DNA of 64,000 nt. It comes from JAXGXJ01 sp963816155. GTDB taxonomy: Bacteria; Actinomycetota; Thermoleophilia; RBG-16-64-13. The position numbers were made by a program, and so were the translations under genes. Shown in pieces: positions 36,551 through 46,131 of the stretch. The stretch lies in NCBI GenBank assembly GCA_963816155.1, contig CAWFJE010000011.1, positions 186,001 to 250,000 of the forward strand, read 5' to 3'. Below the pieces are notes generated by a model that saw only the letters and a list, made by a program, of their open reading frames with translations, did not search any database and had not been told where the DNA came from. Within the stretch, counting starts at the first letter, position 1, and the number at the start of each line of letters is the position of its first letter.

Positions 36551-36589
36551 AAAAAGGGCCGCCGCGATGGAATCCCATCGCGGCGGCCC
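36551..36589 (-). terminator. Intrinsic terminator of the groESL operon
   Basis: A perfect 15-bp GC-rich stem with a four-base loop is followed on the minus strand by TTTTTC, 45 bases past the groEL stop. Confidence 0.9.
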
Positions 36590-36633
36590 AGCGGGGCCCG
36601 GCGTCATCGTCGGGCACCGGTTGTAGCTTCGAA

Positions 36634-38265
<1,632 letters not shown>

Positions 38266-38336
38266 AAATCAAATCTCCTTATTCGAAGAAAACGATGGAA
38301 CCCGCTGATCGGTGATCAGTCTGGGTACGTTGATGC

Positions 38337-38633
38337 TTATCCTTCGGGCAGAACACCGATTACATCGGTCATGCCCCGGAGCACCAGATACTCTTCTCCG
38401 TCGAGCTTGAGCTCGGTACCGGCGTACTTGGCGAAGACGACGATGTCGCCTTCTTTGACCGGCATGGGAAGCAGGTCACCACGGTCAGAGTACTTGCCCG
38501 GGCCCACCGCGATGACTTTGCCCTTTGAGGGCTTCTCTTTGGCGGTGTCGGGGAGGACGATACCCGTCTTCGTCATCTCTTCCGTTTCCAGGATCTGAAC
38601 CAGGACCCTGTCCTCGAGTGGCACTAGTTTCAT
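38337..38633 (-). CDS. groES: Co-chaperonin GroES (10 kDa)
   Basis: This 98-residue protein caps GroEL. It has MKLVPLEDRVLVQ at the N-terminus, the mobile loop ETEEMTKTGIVLPDTAKEKP (about 15-34) and the C-terminal DGEEYLVLRGMTDVIGVL. I chose ATG 38633; an in-frame codon at 38693 would add 20 residues that are not part of the family. Confidence 0.96.
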   Translation of the reverse strand: MKLVPLEDRVLVQILETEEMTKTGIVLPDTAKEKPSKGKVIAVGPGKYSDRGDLLPMPVKEGDIVVFAKYAGTELKLDGEEYLVLRGMTDVIGVLPEG

Positions 38634-38709
38634 GCGCAACCCTCCAACTGTCGTTTTGATTACTTTGCTTGCTTCATGCCCGCAGGCATACACAACCCTT
38701 TTCGCAGAA

Positions 38710-38736
38710 TTGGCACTCTCAACCTCCGAGTGCCAG
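38710..38736 (-). promoter_or_regulatory. CIRCE operator (HrcA-binding site) before groESL
   Basis: TTGGCACTC, nine bases, then GAGTGCCAG: the classic CIRCE inverted repeat (consensus TTAGCACTC-N9-GAGTGCTAA) with one symmetric change in each arm. It overlaps the expected transcription start of groES. Control by the HrcA heat-shock repressor follows from the known function of CIRCE; hrcA is not in this window. Confidence 0.93.
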
Positions 38737-38743
38737 CTGGGGT

Positions 38744-38772
38744 ATGTTATGCCCTGCGGGACGATTTGTCAA
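38744..38772 (-). promoter_or_regulatory. Sigma-70-type promoter of groESL
   Basis: TTGACA (-35, 38767-38772) and TAACAT (-10, 38744-38749) separated by 17 bases on the minus strand, immediately upstream of the CIRCE operator. Confidence 0.85.
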
Positions 38773-38794
38773 ACACGGAGAGGGGACGCTTCTG

Positions 38795-40351
38795 TCAGCC
38801 CCGGGGGCGCGCGGGAAGCCACTGCCCCAACACCAATGAGGCCGAAGCGTCGATGTCGAGATAGAGCGGATACGGAAGAACCGGTCCACTGAGAGCCGCC
38901 GCTCCGATCATGGCCGCGTTGTCCGTGCAATAGGCGAAGGGCGGCACCACTACATGGAACCCTTGAGCCCCGCCCTCGCTGAGCAGGCGCCGGCGCAGAA
39001 GAGAGTTGGCGGCCACCCCGCCGGCCACGGCCACGGTGCGGGCTCCCTGGGCCGCGGCGGATCGCAAGGTCTTCTGCAGTAGAGCCTCCACGATGGCCTG
39101 GCGGTAGGAGGCGGCCACGTCGGCGGCCCGCGCCTTCCTTTGCCCGTCGTCCATGTCGCGCAATAGGTAATACAGAGCGGTCTTCACTCCCGAGAACGAG
39201 AAATCGGGGCGCGACGATCGCCTCAGGCCTATGGGGAACGAGAAGGCTTGAGGATCGCCCGACTCAGCCAGGAGGTCCAACTCTCGCCCACCCGGGTACC
39301 CCAAACCCAGAAGACGGGCTCCCTTGTCGAACGCTTCCCCCGCTGCGTCGTCCAATGTCTGGCCGAGGAGCGTGTACGTGCGTGTGTCATCGACCCGCAC
39401 GAGTGAGGTATGGCCCCCCGAAGCCACCAGGGTCACCATGGGAAAGGGCGCGTCCGCATCCGCCAGCCACGCCGCGGCAAGATGCCCGTGCAGGTGGTTC
39501 ACGGGGTGGAAGGGAAGGCGGCGACTCCAAGCGATGGCTTTGGCCGTCTGCACGCCCACCAGCAGGGCGCCGATGAGTCCAGGGCCTACCGTGGCCGCGA
39601 CAGCCCCGAGGTCCGCAATGTCCACCCCCGCTTGGCGGAGCGCCTCTCTCACTACGACCGTCAGCCTCTCCACGTGAGCCCTGCTGGCCACTTCCGGGAC
39701 CACGCCTCCGTAGCGCTCGTGGATGGCATCCTGGGAATGAACGACATTGGCCAACACCTCTCCTCCGGTAGAGAGCACGGCCGCAGAGGAGTCGTCGCAG
39801 GAGGTCTCGATGGCGAGGAGCGGTCCGTCGGGCGCGATGCCGCCCTGATCGGGGCTCGCGGCCGGAGCTCGGCACAACACGGCGGCGTCCTCACCGGACC
39901 GCGGGTAGTAATTCGGCCTACGCCCGATCTCCTCGAAGCCGCACCCCGCGTAGAGCTCGTTGGCGGGCCCGTTGCTCGGCCGCACCTCGAGGATGACGGG
40001 TCGTCCGGCCTCGTCGGCCGCCTTCAGGAAGGCGTCGACCAGGCTGCGACCGACGCCCCTCTGTCTCCACGACGGTGCCACGGCCAGATCCATCAGATGC
40101 CACTCGTCCGAGTAGCTACGCCCGACCAGAAAACCGAGCACCCCCTCCTCGTCGTCCACGGCCACGGTGCGCCAACCGGCGTCCACCAGCAACTCCTGCG
40201 CGAACATGCACTCCGACCACGGATCGCTGAACGAGGAGCGTTCGATGGCGGCCACCGCGGCCACGTCGCGCTCCTGCAAGGTCCGTATGTGCCAGCCCAG
40301 GCCGGCTCCGCAGGCCGACGGTGGGCGCTCGCCGCGCCTCGCCGGCATCAC
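38795..40351 (-). CDS. tsaD: Fusion of ribosomal-protein acetyltransferase RimI and tRNA t6A transferase TsaD
   Basis: This 518-residue two-domain protein has a GNAT acetyltransferase (RimI type) at about 18-160, with the acetyl-CoA loop APSWRQRGVGRSLV. TsaD occupies about 175-518 and begins PLLAIETSCDDSSAAVL, with metal ligands in SRAHVERL and the LHGHLAAAW stretch. TsaD with TsaB and TsaE installs N6-threonylcarbamoyl on A37 of ANN-decoding tRNAs; RimI acetylates protein N-termini. GTG 40351 or ATG 40348 are both possible starts, overlapping the true tsaB stop. The same fusion is known in some other actinobacteria. Confidence 0.93.
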   Translation of the reverse strand: MMPARRGERPPSACGAGLGWHIRTLQERDVAAVAAIERSSFSDPWSECMFAQELLVDAGWRTVAVDDEEGVLGFLVGRSYSDEWHLMDLAVAPSWRQRGVGRSLVDAFLKAADEAGRPVILEVRPSNGPANELYAGCGFEEIGRRPNYYPRSGEDAAVLCRAPAASPDQGGIAPDGPLLAIETSCDDSSAAVLSTGGEVLANVVHSQDAIHERYGGVVPEVASRAHVERLTVVVREALRQAGVDIADLGAVAATVGPGLIGALLVGVQTAKAIAWSRRLPFHPVNHLHGHLAAAWLADADAPFPMVTLVASGGHTSLVRVDDTRTYTLLGQTLDDAAGEAFDKGARLLGLGYPGGRELDLLAESGDPQAFSFPIGLRRSSRPDFSFSGVKTALYYLLRDMDDGQRKARAADVAASYRQAIVEALLQKTLRSAAAQGARTVAVAGGVAANSLLRRRLLSEGGAQGFHVVVPPFAYCTDNAAMIGAAALSGPVLPYPLYLDIDASASLVLGQWLPARPRG

Positions 40352-41290
40352 GTAGCGGCCGCCCAGGGATCGCGCATCTTGGTGATGTGGATGTCGGCAT
40401 CCGGGGCCCGCACGTAGATGGGCCTCACCGACTCAGGGGAACCCACCTCCCCAGGCGCCGGACCCTCTGCGATGGCGAGGGAACATGAGTCGCCGCCCAG
40501 GGAGCATGAGTGGCCGCCCAAGGCCCAGAGTCCCCATCAAGTAGGGACCGAGCCGGGAGCCGGCCGGCGCGACCCCCGGTTCCTGCAGCCTCTCCTGCCC
40601 TTGGACCAGCCATTCGGCGGCCACTGCGGCAGGACAGGTCTGGAGCCGGGACATGCCGGTCTCCAAACGAGGCGGCAGGATCCTCGCCTCACCGGTCACA
40701 AGGATCGCGCCCGCTCCCCCTTCGACCAGCACGCCTCCACTCCGAGAAGGTCCCACTCCTTCAAGCGACTCGGAGAGTCTCCCTTGATCACACACGCCAT
40801 GCTCCTCTGTGCGCTGCCACACGCTCGTCCGGCCGGCCCCGGACCTTGCCCGCCCGTACACAGCGTAGAACACCTGGCCGCGACGGGCATCGACCAGCGG
40901 CACCACATATTCCACGTCGGGACCCGCCGCAGCGGCGCCGCAGGCTGCCCCTGCGGCGAGCCCTGCCAGCGTGCTGATGCCGACCACGGGCACACTCAGA
41001 GCCAGCGCCAAGGCTCTCGCGGTGGCGACGGCGATGCGGACTCCCGTGAACGTTCCCGGCCCGATGCCCGCGACAACGGCCGCCACATCGGGCGGAGCAC
41101 CGCCCACCTCACACAGCATGTCGTCGACGAGGCCGAGCAGCACCCGCGCCTGAGCGCGGCCGTCGGGTTCGGCCCTGCGAGCCACCACGTCCCAGAGCCC
41201 CTCCCCCTCCGCGCCACTTCGAGCCCGCAGCAGAGCCGCCGAGCAGACGTCGGTGGAGCCATCCAGGGCCAGGATCAGCCGCTCACCCAC
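40348..41290 (-). CDS. tsaB: tRNA t6A biosynthesis protein TsaB, interrupted by one frameshift
   Basis: The N-terminal 180 residues match TsaB (LILALDGSTDVCSAALL, then VAGIGPGTFTGVRIAVA near 80), the dimerisation partner of TsaD. The open frame stops at 40433, but the proper family C-terminus (VRPIYVRAPDADIHITK, then RDPWAA) lies at 40351-40423 in another frame and ends at a TGA overlapping the rimI-tsaD start. Removing one base in the CCCC run at 40532-40535 joins them to about 313 residues. The GTG start at 41290 overlaps the tsaE stop. A 21-base tandem repeat sits just after the disruption. Confidence 0.85.
40480..40521. repeat. Two-copy 21-base tandem repeat inside tsaB
   Basis: Copies at 40480-40500 and 40501-40521 differ at three positions. 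In the restored tsaB frame each copy encodes seven residues (LGGHSCS and LGGDSCS), so the duplication keeps the frame. Confidence 0.75.
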
Positions 41291-41768
41291 CGCGACCCTC
41301 CGCTGCCTGCCAACGTTCCGTCGCCTCTTCGTCCGCGGCCTCGATCTCGATGGAGCGCAGATGGAGGCTCTCGTGATCCATTCTGACCGTGTAGACGGGC
41401 GCACCCAGCCGCGCCAATCCCGCTTCGGGCCATTCCACCAGGGTGACCGCGTCGTCACGGCGATACTCTTCGAGCGCCAGAGCGTCTTCCTCCCCGATAT
41501 CTTCCAGCCGGTACAGGTCCAGGTGCTGCACCAGGATGTCTCCCGAATAGATGTTGGCTATGGTGAAGGACGGACTCCGGACGGGGTCGGTCACCCGCAG
41601 AGCCCTCGCCACCACCCGCACCAAACTGGTCTTGCCCGCGCCGAGTGGCCCATAGAGGAGCACCAGATCGCCGGGCCGTAGGGCCTGAGCCAGGGTGTTC
41701 CCGATCTGCTCCAGCCGCCTGAGCCCGACGCCTGCTTCTTGCAGGACCGTCTGCCGACCTCCTACCAC
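41283..41768 (-). CDS. tsaE: tRNA t6A biosynthesis ATPase TsaE
   Basis: This 161-residue P-loop ATPase stimulates the TsaBD complex. Walker A is LLYGPLGAGKTSLVR near residue 38, with the family motifs SPSFTIANIY and HLDLYRLED and the Walker B-like LVEWPEAG. It overlaps the uracil-DNA glycosylase stop (7 bases) and the tsaB start (8 bases), forming tsaE-tsaB-rimI/tsaD. Confidence 0.94.
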   Translation of the reverse strand: MVGGRQTVLQEAGVGLRRLEQIGNTLAQALRPGDLVLLYGPLGAGKTSLVRVVARALRVTDPVRSPSFTIANIYSGDILVQHLDLYRLEDIGEEDALALEEYRRDDAVTLVEWPEAGLARLGAPVYTVRMDHESLHLRSIEIEAADEEATERWQAAEGRGG

Positions 41769-42514
41769 AGGGGCAACTGCTCCCCGGTCGCAGGCAATGA
41801 AGGCGGCGGTGGTGATGGCGGCGGTGGCGGTGCAGCCCGAACGTCTGCTTCCCCGCCGGGGGAAGCGCAGTCTTCGACCCGCTCAGGCACGGGTGCAGCG
41901 GCCGACGCCCCGGCGAGGCCCCGCTCCAGCAGGCGCTGTAATCTGGTGAAGTCCTCTTCGAGCACGACGCGGTTGGCAGGCGCGTAGAGAGCCGCCGCCG
42001 GGTGGAACACGGGGAACACCACCAGATCCACGCCCCCCAGGTTCATGGGTTTGGCCTTGCCGTGGATGTTGGTCATACTGAGTTCGGTGCCGGTGAGGAG
42101 CTTGGCGGCAAAACGCCCGAGGGTACAGATCACCGCGGGCCGGATGATGGCTATCTGCTCCATGAGATGGGGGCTGCAGGTCTCTATCTCCTCAGGGGTC
42201 GGGTCGCGGTTCTCAGGAGGCCGGCACTTGACCACGTTGGCGATGTAGACATCCGCCCGTGTGAGGCCGATCTGCGCGAGCAGAGTGTTCAGAAGTTTGC
42301 CCGCCTGCCCCACAAAGGGCTCCCCCTGCCGGTCTTCGTGGAACCCGGGCGCTTCTCCCACGAACATGACCGGGGCGCTGGGGCTGCCCACTCCGAAGAC
42401 CACCTGTGTTCGAGTCTCGCAGAGGCCGCAACCGCGACACTCCCGCAACGACTCCGCCGCCGCCCCCAGGGCCGCCGCGGCGTCGACAGGACCTGCTGTG
42501 GTTTGCTCGTTCAT
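41762..42514 (-). CDS. Uracil-DNA glycosylase family 4 (Fe-S type)
   Basis: This base-excision-repair enzyme of about 250 residues removes uracil from DNA. It has the family 4 motif GEAPGFHEDRQGEPFVG near 55-71 and the C-terminal VVFPVFHPAAALY. Iron-sulfur cluster cysteines appear as CRGCGLC near the N-terminus and as VVKCRPP and ETCSPH. A Pro/Ala-rich tail of about 40 residues is non-conserved. ATG 42514 (MNEQTTAG) is the likely start; a TACCCT box 6 bases upstream makes a leaderless transcript possible. Confidence 0.92.
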   Translation of the reverse strand: MNEQTTAGPVDAAAALGAAAESLRECRGCGLCETRTQVVFGVGSPSAPVMFVGEAPGFHEDRQGEPFVGQAGKLLNTLLAQIGLTRADVYIANVVKCRPPENRDPTPEEIETCSPHLMEQIAIIRPAVICTLGRFAAKLLTGTELSMTNIHGKAKPMNLGGVDLVVFPVFHPAAALYAPANRVVLEEDFTRLQRLLERGLAGASAAAPVPERVEDCASPGGEADVRAAPPPPPSPPPPSLPATGEQLPLW

Positions 42515-42812
42515 GCGCAAAGGGTAGCAGAAGACGGGAGCGTTGCGACCCAGCACCACGGCTGCTATCCTACCCGGGCCGTGTGAGGACCGTGTAGGCC
42601 GACCATCGGCCGATGGACCGCTTACTTTCGCAGGCGGAGCCGAGGCCGGGTCTCATGCCTGGTCCTACGCGGCCCGATCGGTAACCGAGCCACGTCTGGT
42701 ATCTGCAGGCAGAACTGGAACAGGCAGGTCTTCCATCGCCACTGCACCGACACGTAGCAGGCCACCCTCCCCCCGGCCCCCCAGCCGGCAACACTTCCCT
42801 GCCCTGAATGAG
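42515..42812. other. Intergenic region between divergent udg and the DUF2520 gene
   Basis: About 300 bases with no supported gene. The plus-strand frame is open here, but its translation is Arg/Pro/Ser-rich low-complexity sequence unlike a protein domain. On the minus strand TACCCT (42521-42526) may serve udg, and TAGGAT lies further upstream. No clear plus-strand promoter is seen. Confidence 0.5.
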
Positions 42813-43724
42813 GTGCGCTTCGCTCTTCTGGGGGCCGGACGACTCGGCGCTTCTCTGGCCATGGCTCTGCGTGAAGCGGGCGCTGAGCTCACGGGCTTCG
42901 TATGCGCCACCGAGGCCGGCCGGGCGCGGGCCGAGGCTCTCCTGGACATGAGATCCGCAGTGGATGTTGCGCAACTCGTCGCTGCGCGCCCGACCCACTA
43001 CCTCTTGGCCGTACCGGATGACGTGCTGCCCGCCGTGGCCGACGAACTGGCCACGCTGCTGCCTTCCTTTCCCGACGTCATCGCTGCCCGCGAGGCCGTG
43101 TGGCCGCCGCTGGTGCTCCACACCAGCGGCGCCACCTCAGTGTCGGTGCTCGCTGCATGCGAAGAGAAGGGGGCGGCAACATTGGCCTTCCATCCTCTGC
43201 AGACTTTCAGCGAGCCACTCAGCGGAAGCAAGCGGTTCGCCGGAGCGGCGGTGGCGGTGACGCCTTCCCCGCTGGCCTCGGGAACGCAGGCTCTTGACCG
43301 AGGCTTCGACCTCGCGCGGGGTCTGGGAGCACACCCGTTCCTGCTGCCCGACGACAGGAAAACCCTCTATCACGCAGCGGCCACCATGGCTTCCAACTAC
43401 CTGGTGACCCTCGAGCACTGCGCGGCGGAACTCTTCGTCCTCGCAGGTATGCCCGCCGACGAGGCCCTCTCGCTCTTCCTGCCTCTCGTTCGGGCGGCTC
43501 TGGACAACGTCGCCTCCCAAGGACCTACGGCTGCCCTGACCGGCCCGCTCAGCCGCGGCGACGAGAGCACCGTATCCGCGCACTTGGATGCCCTTCGCAC
43601 ACACGCCCCCCATCTTCTCCCTGTCTATCAGCAACTGGGCAAGCAGACTCTAGACCTCGTCCGCGCTCGGGGCGAGGTCTCTCCCGACGTGATCACCAGA
43701 CTGGCCCGTCTTCTGGGCCACTGA
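42813..43724 (+). CDS. Rossmann-fold and DUF2520 domain protein
   Basis: This protein of about 303 residues begins with a nucleotide-binding motif FALLGAGRLGASLA and ends with the DUF2520 helical domain (roughly 165-290, with FAGAAVAVTP and HAAATMASNYLVTLEHCA). The architecture resembles pyrroline-5-carboxylate and 6-phosphogluconate-type dehydrogenases; the substrate is unknown. In other bacteria DUF2520 genes often neighbour pantothenate genes, and here panC lies 3.3 kb away on the other strand. GTG 42813 is the best start by homology, but no good ribosome site precedes it. Confidence 0.8.
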   Translation: MRFALLGAGRLGASLAMALREAGAELTGFVCATEAGRARAEALLDMRSAVDVAQLVAARPTHYLLAVPDDVLPAVADELATLLPSFPDVIAAREAVWPPLVLHTSGATSVSVLAACEEKGAATLAFHPLQTFSEPLSGSKRFAGAAVAVTPSPLASGTQALDRGFDLARGLGAHPFLLPDDRKTLYHAAATMASNYLVTLEHCAAELFVLAGMPADEALSLFLPLVRAALDNVASQGPTAALTGPLSRGDESTVSAHLDALRTHAPHLLPVYQQLGKQTLDLVRARGEVSPDVITRLARLLGH

Positions 43725-43742
43725 CGACCCGGAGGTCGCCAC

Positions 43743-44198
43743 ATGACAGCAGAAGTCCCCAACAACCACGGTTTCACGGTCCGGACCGAACGTATCCACT
43801 TCGACTCGGGTGGTGACGCTGACATCATCAACATCACCGAGCAGATTCGGGGCCTGCTGACTGAAACCGGCTTCCAGGTGGGCACGGCCACGGTGTTCGT
43901 GCCCGGCGCGACGGGAGCCCTCACCACGCTGGAGTTCGAGCCCGGCGTGGTGCAGGATTTCCAGGACCTCTTCGACCGCATCGCTCCGGTCGCTCACCCG
44001 TATGAACACAACGTCACCCATCCCGACCTCAACGGACATGCCCATATCAGGGCGGGGCTGTTGGGACCCTCGCTCGTCGTGCCCTTCGAGGACGCTGCGC
44101 TCTGTCTGGGTAGATGGCAGGAGATCTGCTTCGTGTGCTTCGACAACCGGCCTCGCGAACGCACTGTGGTGGTGCAGTTCGCCGGACTCACCAGCTAG
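43743..44198 (+). CDS. YjbQ family protein (UPF0047)
   Basis: This 151-residue protein matches the YjbQ fold: an N-terminal strand-rich part with DIINITEQI, the central THPDLNGHAHIRAGLLGPS (conserved His/Asn cluster) and the terminal ERTVVVQFAG. Family members show weak thiamine-phosphate synthase activity in vitro, and the physiological role is unsettled. It lies 18 bases after the DUF2520 gene and 8 bases before hps-rraA. Confidence 0.9.
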   Translation: MTAEVPNNHGFTVRTERIHFDSGGDADIINITEQIRGLLTETGFQVGTATVFVPGATGALTTLEFEPGVVQDFQDLFDRIAPVAHPYEHNVTHPDLNGHAHIRAGLLGPSLVVPFEDAALCLGRWQEICFVCFDNRPRERTVVVQFAGLTS

Positions 44199-44206
44199 GA
44201 GGCGTC

Positions 44207-45493
44207 ATGAGACCTGTCCTGCAACTCGCTCTCGATTTCGTAGATCTTCCTCGCGCGCTGCAGGTCGCCGAGGAGGCGGTCGCGGGCGGCGCGGACTGGC
44301 TGGAGGCCGGCACTCCCCTCATCAAGAGCGAGGGTCTCCAAGCGCTGCGTGAGATCAAGAGCCGCTGGCCGGACCTGACGCTGGTAGCCGACATGAAGAC
44401 CATGGATGCCGGCCGAGCCGAGGTCGAGTACGCAGCCAAGGCCGGCGCCCGGGTGGTGGGCGTCCTCGGTGCCGCTTCGGACGCCACCATCCGGGAGTGC
44501 GTGGAAGCGGCCCAGAACTACGGGGCGCAGATCATAGTGGACATGATCCAGGTGGAGGACGTCGTCGCCCGCGCCGTGGCCGCCGAAGCCATGGGGGCCG
44601 ACTACATCGGCATCCACGTCGCCATCGACGAGCAGATGGAGGGCAAGACGCCCTGGGACACCTTGCGCCAGGTGGCGCAGGCGGTCTCCATCCCCATCGC
44701 GGTGGCCGGAGGTATCAACTCGGAGACGGCTCCCCTGGCCATCGAAGCCGGGGCCACCATAGTGATAGTGGGGGGCGCCATCACCAAGGCCGCCGATGCC
44801 ACCGCCGCCACGCAGGCCATCAAACAGGCCATGGAGACACTCAAGCCCGTGGAATCGGAGTTCTTCGTGCGCGCCACCGGCCCCGACATCCGGGAGATGC
44901 TGAGTCGCGTCTCCGCGGCCAACGTGTCCGACGCCCTCCACCGCACGGGCGACATCCCCGGTCTGCGCTCGATCACCCCGGGGGCTCGGATGGTCGGTCC
45001 GGCGCTGCCTGTGCGCACGTACCCTGGAGACTGGTGTAAGCCGGTGGAAGCTATCGACTTGGCCCAACCCGGGGACGTCCTCATCATCGACGCAGGCGGC
45101 GTGCCTCCGGCCGTATGGGGTGAGTTGGCCACCAATTCCGCCATCCAGCGCGGACTGGCCGGTGTGGTCATATATGGGGGAGCCCGCGACACCGGCGACA
45201 TCCGCGCCCTGGGTTTTCCCCTCTTCTGCAGCCTGGTCACCCCCACCGCGGGCGAACCCAAAGGTTTTGGGGAGATAGGCGTGCCCATCCGCATCGCTGG
45301 AGTGCGCGTGTCTCCCGGCGACTGGATCATCGGCGATGATGACGGAATCTGCGTGATCCCCAAGGAGAAGGCCGTCGAATACACCAACCGCGCCATGGAC
45401 GTGCTTGAGAAGGAGAACCGCCTGCGCAAGGAGATCAGGGACGGCAGCACACTCAGCCAGGTGGGATACCTAACCCGGTGGCAGAAGCGCTAG
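44207..45493 (+). CDS. Fusion of 3-hexulose-6-phosphate synthase and RraA-like aldolase domain
   Basis: This 428-residue protein starts at ATG 44207 after AGGAGG. The first 210 residues are a hexulose-6-phosphate synthase: LALDF (Asp10), EAGTPLIKSEG, the catalytic DMKTMDAG at 62-69 and the phosphate-binding VAGGIN and VIVGGAI. This enzyme condenses formaldehyde with ribulose 5-phosphate, or runs in reverse to make ribulose 5-phosphate. Residues 225-428 are RraA/HMG-aldolase-like, with WGELATNSAIQRG and the Arg-Asp pair in GGARDTGDI. The partner isomerase PHI is not in the window. The fusion is best known from archaea. Confidence 0.9.
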   Translation: MRPVLQLALDFVDLPRALQVAEEAVAGGADWLEAGTPLIKSEGLQALREIKSRWPDLTLVADMKTMDAGRAEVEYAAKAGARVVGVLGAASDATIRECVEAAQNYGAQIIVDMIQVEDVVARAVAAEAMGADYIGIHVAIDEQMEGKTPWDTLRQVAQAVSIPIAVAGGINSETAPLAIEAGATIVIVGGAITKAADATAATQAIKQAMETLKPVESEFFVRATGPDIREMLSRVSAANVSDALHRTGDIPGLRSITPGARMVGPALPVRTYPGDWCKPVEAIDLAQPGDVLIIDAGGVPPAVWGELATNSAIQRGLAGVVIYGGARDTGDIRALGFPLFCSLVTPTAGEPKGFGEIGVPIRIAGVRVSPGDWIIGDDDGICVIPKEKAVEYTNRAMDVLEKENRLRKEIRDGSTLSQVGYLTRWQKR

Positions 45494-45518
45494 GAGGCTG
45501 GAAGAATACACCCAGGTC

Positions 45519-46091
45519 ATGTCGATCTTTCGCTGGACGGCGCCTCTGTTCAAGCTGGCCGCGCACCGCTGGTCCCCCGACGACTTCCGCCTCCTGGCCG
45601 AGACGCTCCGCCCCTTCGTACCATCTGGGGGCAGGCTCCTCGATCTGGGAGGCGGCACTGGTGATCTGGGCCTCGGTATCGCGGCCGCGCTTGACGCCGA
45701 AATCCTCATTGCCGACCCAACCGGCGAGATGCTGGCCCGGGTCGACGGTCACCCCCGGGTGACCGTCAGCAAGGCCTCCGCCGAGCACCTGCCTTTCCCC
45801 GCGGCCTTCTTCGATGCCCTGCTCTGTTCCGACGCCTTCCATCACTTCGCCGACCAGGCGGCCGCCGCCGGCGAGATGGCCCGCGTGGTGCGTCCGGGCG
45901 GAGGCGTGCTCATTCTGGAACTGGAGGCCACGGGTGCCATGCGTGTAGCCGCTGCTCTGGAGCGACTCGCCGGGGAACCGGCCGCCTTTCTCCGGCCCGA
46001 CGAACTTCGCGCACTCATGGCCGCGCAGGGCATACACGGCAGCATCATCCGGCAAGGCCGAATGACCTATACCTTCCTCGGCTCGCCCTAG
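45519..46091 (+). CDS. Class I SAM-dependent methyltransferase
   Basis: This 190-residue protein has the SAM-binding motif RLLDLGGGTGDLGLG near residue 39, an acidic ribose loop (ILIADPT) and the post-motif SDAFHHFADQ and VRPGGGVLILE typical of the UbiE/MenG-like group. It lies 25 bases downstream of hps-rraA. The RraA fold was once misannotated as MenG, so the pairing with a UbiE-like enzyme is suggestive, but no quinone genes are nearby. The substrate is unknown. Confidence 0.83.
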   Translation: MSIFRWTAPLFKLAAHRWSPDDFRLLAETLRPFVPSGGRLLDLGGGTGDLGLGIAAALDAEILIADPTGEMLARVDGHPRVTVSKASAEHLPFPAAFFDALLCSDAFHHFADQAAAAGEMARVVRPGGGVLILELEATGAMRVAAALERLAGEPAAFLRPDELRALMAAQGIHGSIIRQGRMTYTFLGSP

Positions 46092-46131
46092 CTGGGCCGA
46101 CTTCGCCCCGCTCCCGCGTCGGCAGCGCCTT

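Noticed and set aside
32071..36589. Shared AAAAAGGGCCGC in the hup and groESL terminators as a mobile repeat
   Set aside because: The similarity is limited to the U-run and a GC stem expected of any intrinsic terminator; loops and the rest of the stems differ.
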